From: Gnetum montanum
Taxonomy: Eukaryota; Streptophyta; Gnetopsida; Gnetales; Gnetaceae
Reading direction: 5' to 3'
Assembly (NCBI GenBank): GCA_015680685.1
Contig: MNCI01005936.1
Location: 355,150 to 419,149, forward strand
Length of the DNA stretch: 64,000 nucleotides
Made by a program: the position numbers and the translations under genes
Notes under the pieces: generated by a model
Databases searched by the model: none
What the model saw: only the letters and a program-made list of their open reading frames with translations
What the model was told of the DNA's origin: nothing
Part shown: positions 58,644 through 64,000 of the stretch, in pieces
Layout of the letters: each line of letters starts with the position of its first letter
How positions within the stretch are numbered: position 1 is the stretch's first letter

Positions 58644-59579
58644 AACCACACCTTAAAATGTTCATAGGCACTAGAAGGGTTAAATGTAATCTACACTAAT
58701 GCAACAAAACAAACACATGTTAAATACCACCGTGATGAGGTATGAATTATATGCCACACAAGACATGGGTCACAAATACATGAACATCGAGATGGGATGA
58801 ATTGTAGAAGGGATTGTAGAGATTGGGACATGAGGTACGATCAGTAAGATATGATAAATCCTAAGTGTAGGGCATGATTAATGTGTCATTAGCTTGTTTC
58901 CTGAAAAATTCAAGACCAAGTCCATTCCTTCGATCAGTGACATTGCATTGTTTCATCCAATGATGGGCAACCATAAGTGCACCACGATAGCAAGGCATAC
59001 GATCACTTGGCGTTATGTCCAAGGGAGGAGTGATTTGGAATCTGTGACACACACACAAATTTTTTTTTGATCTTTTCTTATGTGGTTCATCTCCTCATCT
59101 TCTTCTTTTTTTAAGCTGCTTTAGCACTGTGTTCTTTTCAACAGTGAACCAAAGAGCCACCAACCTTCAGGCATGGATGCATGTCTTTCTAGTGGGACCC
59201 CCTAGAATAACATTGAATTTCTTTATTGAGTGCCTTTATTACTCTTTCTTCCATTTTTCATTAGATCTACAAGGATCTTAGTACAACTAGGTTGCATGAT
59301 AGCACCTATAGATGTCACCAAAGAGAATCCACAAGTTCCCTTGATGTCACACCTTGGCCATTCCTTCTTAGTCCATCATTCTTCGCTCTGGGCATGATGA
59401 GCACAAAATTACTTTTAAGATTTCATGATGAAAATAATATCATCATACCCAGAGTAGAACCACTTATTAATAGAATGGGTTGGTGGATGTTATGGGCTCA
59501 TTGTCCAAATAATTAGTCACGTGAGACTTGATAGCATAGAACAACACCTCAACCAATGAGTCACATGAATGTTTTATTC

Positions 59580-59745
59580 ATAGATGAGATTACCGATAAA
59601 AAGATAAAAAGATGAAATAATAAATAAAAAAATAAAACAACAAATTGAAAGATGAAAAACTAAAAAACAAAAAATTGTAAAATTGATGAAAAAAACATTT
59701 ATTAATTCTACTTGTTAGAATGAAGGATATCCCCCATAACTAAAA
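59580..59745 (-). other. AT-rich block and internal purine motif, element 6
   Basis: TTTATTTTTTTATTT-like repeats in the minus-strand sense, beside TTAGTTATGGGGGATAT (59727-59745), the counterpart of the motif at 43151. Confidence 0.45.
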
Positions 59746-60589
59746 TTTTGATCATGGCGAGAATTAATAAATAGAAGGTTTAAATCCATGCATTTTGGAA
59801 ATGTTGGGGATCGATCATATCCAAACCACTAGGTGTCTTTTGAGGTGGTGGTAGGAATATACCCAAATTGGGGTTCACCCACTTGATTTTAGTAGGCATA
59901 GTGGGGCAAATTATAAGATGTGGTCATGTCATAAGGAGCTAACCCACTATGGCACTCGTGACCATAAGATGGTATGCAAGGATCGATATGTCTCCTTATG
60001 TGGTTATATTCAGTGGGCTGCATAGTTGTTGGAGTGTTGATTGGTGGCCTGGATAAAGTAATAGGAGGCACTAAGTTTGAGGATAAATATGCATCACAAC
60101 ATTTGGCTTGTGTTGAGTTGGAGGATGTAGTGGTTTCAGAATCATGTTGTTTCTTTCTATGGCCATGCATAAAGAAAGAACGCTTTTGAGTACCTCCACT
60201 ACTATTGATAGTAGTAGCACAAGTAATGTTTGTGGGTTGGTGCTATGGTGCAAAACCTTTTGGTACAATTGGTGGTGATGTAGAAGGAGGTGAAGGATGA
60301 GAATATTGAGGGTAAGGAGAGGTATAAGGAACATGAGGTGGTGATCTTGTTGGAAAGGACATGGGTTGATAGTACTTAGGAGAATGATAATAATGTGATG
60401 AGATAGAGGATGTTGACCCAGTTGGGGAAATAGGATGTTGAACATAATAAGCGCTTGGGTTTAGATGGTAGGGAGAGTATGACTAGTTTGACAGTGGCCT
60501 CCCCAACAATTGGCATTTTTTCCATTGTGGTTTAACTTGGTATTTCTGTGTGAAATATGGATGTAACATTCCTCCCCAATGCTCATGTA

Positions 60590-60995
60590 AATGTGACAAG
60601 ATTGGAAATCAGCCATTGGGGTGATCATACAGGAAACTGTTACATTGATACATATGATTAGTAGTTGAGTTCTTATTCTTTTCAACCCTTCTTTCTAATT
60701 GTCTAAGGATGTTAGCATATTCTCCACATTTTTCATGTATGCATTCTATCATCTTATTGATCTTTGCGTCAATTCCATCTAGTGATTGTAGGATTGGCAA
60801 AGATGATTCCACCTCCTTGAAGTGAGTTGATTTCTCCTCTTCATGATCATGAACCCTTGCTAAGTTGAGATTTTTATCTTATTGAGAGCTTTCAACAATC
60901 TCCCATTTAGCTATTTCTCCTTCTTCTTTTACTACCCATTGGATAAGCTCTTGGAGTTGGTGGGTCTGTAGCTCACATAGTTGACATAGGGCATA
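60590..60995 (-). pseudogene. gag C-terminal fragment, element 6
   Basis: The minus-strand reading gives GMYALCQLCELQTHQLQELI and VVKEEGEIAKWEIVESS. This matches the TYAQGRLSELRTHEVHRLLE / VAKEEGEL block of element 3. After this come SLDGIDAKINKMIE and a zinc-knuckle remnant near 60640 (CNSFLYDHPNG). Gag N-terminal part and primer site are missing. Confidence 0.75.
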
Positions 60996-62012
60996 CATCC
61001 CTATACAAGCATGTATGCATGATCTAGTTGAACTCCACAGATGGACTAGTTTCAAGTAATCCCAGTAGTGTTGCACTGATTTAAGATGTGTACGGCAAGT
61101 GAGAACGAATACTAGTGTTAGGATTAGTTTAAAGCCTAGTTAATAAATACTTAAGTTAAATTAATCATGTAGTTATCTCTCTCTCTCCTCCCTTATTAGT
61201 AGTAAGAAATAAAAACATAAAAGCTATAAAAATCATATGCCTCAAACTTACTTAACCATACAATTTTTACATACAAGTAAGTTTGGAAGACAACGATCAA
61301 CCAACCCATCCTTGTTCCACAAAGGCGCATAGGCACTTAGTCCTTGGAATTCGATCGGAACATGCATGAAACTCTTGTATTCGTATGGTTGAGTGTAGGG
61401 GCATCTCGTCGCTCATCAGTTGCCTAGAACAAGAATGAAAAGTAGAAGAATTTAATATCTAATTAATCTATTACTTAGCTAGCCAACAAAAGTACTCATT
61501 CACACTCTTTAGACACATCCTAAACACATATAGAGCTGTTGGATTACCAAACATTAAGCATTTCCAAGTTACCAAGTGCTACACATATGCTCAAAGTGGT
61601 CATGCTCGTGTTCATTAATACCTATAAATTAATTACTTAATTAAATTGCATGAATATTAAATGCATTAAAGGAAACATTAATATATTCTTAGTACTGCAA
61701 GGATTATTAAAAGGGCTTATCTTTATTTCCATCACACTGCTGTGCTCAAGTACATTAGTGCTCGAACAAAGATCCGTACACATGTAAACTTCTATTGCCG
61801 GCAGTTAGAAATATTCTAGCTCTAGAATGACTAAATTTCAAGAACTTTGTTATGTTATGAAAAAACTAATTGAAAATTGTGTCCAAGCACTATATTTATA
61901 GGCTGATACATACCCTGTGATATTAGATATTCAACATCACATATTGAGGCTTGATATCAGGTATTTGATATCAAGGCTTTGATATCAGAGGTAGTCAAAA
62001 CATGACTCATCA
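60996..62012 (-). repeat. scrambled LTR between elements 6 and 7
   Basis: Three LTR pieces. 60996-61065 is minus strand (AGTTGAACTCCACAGATGGA, near the LTR 3' end). About 61074-61418 is a plus-strand LTR 3' half ending GCTCATCA. 61419-62012 is minus strand from mid-LTR to the start, ending GACTCATCA. The last piece is followed by a polypurine tract, so it was a 3' LTR of element 7. Confidence 0.75.
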
Positions 62013-62701
62013 TACCCCCACAACTGAATGAAAACTCATCCTCAAGTGAATACAAGAAGGAATAAGTTCCTTATGAAATATTGGAAATGTATGGGATTAT
62101 TGACTAACATGCAAGCTTGACTTAGATGAAATAGACAAATTCTAAGTGCCCAAGTGTATGGATTGACAATCTTTTACAAAATTGAATGTTCATGACAAGA
62201 GAAGTGAATACCATAGACAAAACTGACATCCAACTCCTCTGGTAGTTGAAGAGTGAAGGAGAAGATTCAATGTTCATGAAAAATCCTCGTCACATGGTGT
62301 TTTAGCTACTTCCTTGGTGAAGACAATCCTACTTCCAATCCATGCTTCTCACTACAATTACAAAAAAATTGTGGATTAGTGTGCAATGTGTAACATATAG
62401 CTTTTAAGTACCTTGTCTCATGGGTGATTACACTTGGCTAGGTTGTGATTATGGTGGATTGATTTCTTTAGTGTTAGCAGGAAGACTAACAAATAGGGTA
62501 ACATGGTTAAGTAGTCCATTATTAAATTCAAACACCATGAAATGCTAAAGAGGGTTTAAAAATTAACAATAAATAAAGAGAGGATTTCACTAAAAATTTT
62601 GTGAAGATGTGCACAATTGGATGCCATTGAGGAGGCATGCAAAAGTATTTGATTATGAGGATGTCTAAGGATAAAGAACTTAACTACTCCAACTAAAATA
62701 T

Positions 62702-62753
62702 ATGTAAGTGGATCCTCCCCAAAGCAAGCATAAGCCTGTTATTACCCTTGCAT
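62702..62753 (-). other. conserved ~51-bp inverted-repeat block, element 7
   Basis: Minus-strand ATGCAAGGGTAAT...CCACTTACAT, 52 bp, one mismatch in the arm. Confidence 0.5.
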
Positions 62754-63115
62754 AACTTCAAACCAAGGAGTCCGTGGGCCCCATGGATGATTAATGGTTA
62801 CATAAAATTAAGTACAAAAACTTGGAAGAAACTACCTGAGAATTTTGACACATCAAAGTAATACATTGAACAAGAACATGAAACTAGTAGTGAGGTGAGA
62901 CATGAAAAGCATAGATGGATGACAAGGAGAGAGTGGAATGGAGCTCATGATTAAGGTCACCTAAAGTCCCTTGTAAGTTTTGTGGTTAAATGACCTGATA
63001 ACCCTTAGTCCAGACTAAAACCAATCATATACAGTGATGTCGCACAGTGATGTCGCATCACCATTCTAAGAACAATCCACCCCCCCTAAGGTACGAGAGT
63101 GCTCACACAAAACAG

Positions 63116-63330
63116 CCATCATTCCTTATTAGAGAAGAAAAGAGAAGTAGGAAGTGAGGAAGGGCCTTAGTTAGAGGGGACCTTCAAGCATGGGTAACAT
63201 GTCTTTCTAGTCCCATAACCANTTCCATCATTCCTTATTAGAGAAGAAAAGAGAAGTAGGAAGTGAGGAAGGGCCTTAGTTAGAGGGGACCTTCAAGCAT
63301 GGGTAACATGTCTTTCTAGTCCCATAACCA
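63116..63330. repeat. identical 106-bp repeat across a single N (contig overlap)
   Basis: 63116-63221 and 63225-63330 are the same sequence, separated by N at 63222 plus two bases. This is what two unmerged overlapping contig ends would give. Confidence 0.85.
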
Positions 63331-64000
63331 ATGCTTGTAGCCCATTTATTTTGTCTAAGGAGTGTGCTTTGAATTACCATTGGTTTTTATTATTATTTTA
63401 TGATGGGAACCACACCATGAAAAAACTTATTCAACTTTTTATTATTGGTCAACACAGAATGGTAAGAAGTCCATGAAAACAAACATGCATCCAAGTAAGA
63501 AAAAGGCATAAAGAGTACTGAATCCCCTTGAAGTCACACCCCATTCAAACCTTTGAATCCTTTCCAAATCCAAAAACTATCAAAGTCACAAGTTCATTAA
63601 ATTTTTATTAATGAAAAAGAGACTGCACATTTCTAGAATAAGGAAAATCATAGAGTTTGTGAATGGGTGGATGTTGTGAACTCACTACCTATTTCATGAA
63701 AAAGAAACCATGTCCTAGTCCTCAATAAAAAAATTCAAAGCTATAATCCAAACACTAACAATCAAATAACTAGATAGCACATGATCACATCAATCAAACA
63801 CCTTGTACCCTATTGGCAATAAGGCATGTTATTATTAAAACATAATTAGAAAACCACATCTAAAATAAAGGGAAAATATATAAGAAATTCTAAACTATTT
63901 AAGAAAAATAAAATGTACTAATGATGTTGTAAAATAAAAAATTTGAAAAATTAATAACGTAAAAGAAAATGGTATAAGATAAAGAATGTGTAAAACAAAA

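Larger units (their letters stand above)
57664..60995 (-). mobile_element. internal region of gypsy element 6, gag-only, 5' truncated
   Basis: In the minus-strand sense: gag C-terminal part (60995-60590), Pro-rich linker (60540-59880), internal purine motif (59727-59745), AT-rich block (59580-59700), 51-bp block (58593-58643), unusual segment 57790-58270, and polypurine tract (57664-57676). It starts abruptly at 60995, in the middle of gag, joined to an LTR fragment. No protease or pol. Confidence 0.7.
62013..64000 (-). mobile_element. 3' internal part of gypsy element 7 (runs off the window)
   Basis: Polypurine tract 62013-62025, then sequence collinear with 28980-29960 and 30200-30900 of element 4. 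It includes the 51-bp block (62702-62753) and an AT-rich end. No coding part inside the window. 63116-63221 is repeated identically at 63225-63330 across an N. Confidence 0.75.

Overview
The window looks like nuclear DNA from a seed plant with a large, repeat-rich genome, plausibly a gymnosperm; no marker fixes the species. Almost everything is decayed LTR retrotransposon. The one intact protein-coding gene I can support is a spliced amino-acid transporter of the LHT (lysine/histidine transporter) type on the minus strand at 46999-51798. Its eight exons join with canonical GT-AG introns into 449 codons. No prokaryotic features apply here.

Layout. (1) 1-11642: an old Ty3/gypsy element (degenerate pol at 4390-7960, 3' LTR ending at 9871), next to the 5' part of a minus-strand Ty1/copia element. 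That LTR-edge-plus-copia block occurs twice (1-3890, and 9745-11642 continued at 21451-23340). (2) 11643-21450: gypsy element 2, complete in layout but dead, inserted in the second copia copy. Its 5-bp target duplication and the matching empty site in the first copy can both be read. (3) 21451-27371: the rest of the copia copy, unrecognised AT-rich DNA, an AC microsatellite and a possible solo LTR. (4) 27372-46747: a head-to-tail minus-strand array of LTR, internal, LTR, internal, with elements 4 and 5 sharing the middle LTR. A younger plus-strand element 3 (38843-46088) sits inside element 5. (5) 46748-56727: a gene island with the LHT gene, tRNA-like SINE relics and the 3' end of an RTE-like LINE. 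(6) 56728-64000: another minus-strand array (elements 6 and 7) joined by a scrambled LTR.

The gypsy elements look like the OTA (Ogre/Tat/Athila) branch: tRNA-Asp type primer site, DLGxS-type protease, FLDGYxGYNQI reverse transcriptase, no visible chromodomain. Element 3 keeps gag and protease but lacks reverse transcriptase, RNase H and integrase. Elements 4, 5 and 6 show only gag. They therefore look like non-autonomous derivatives that would have depended on full elements such as 1 and 2.

The most interesting signals are not genes. A ~51-bp inverted-repeat block is kept at nearly constant length in the 3' internal region of six elements, with a damaged version in a seventh. The U3 of element 3 holds seven GATATC palindromes within 133 bp. 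A second copy of the polypurine-tract motif lies at the end of pol. Several single-N positions behave as contig joins, so fine structure around them is not reliable.
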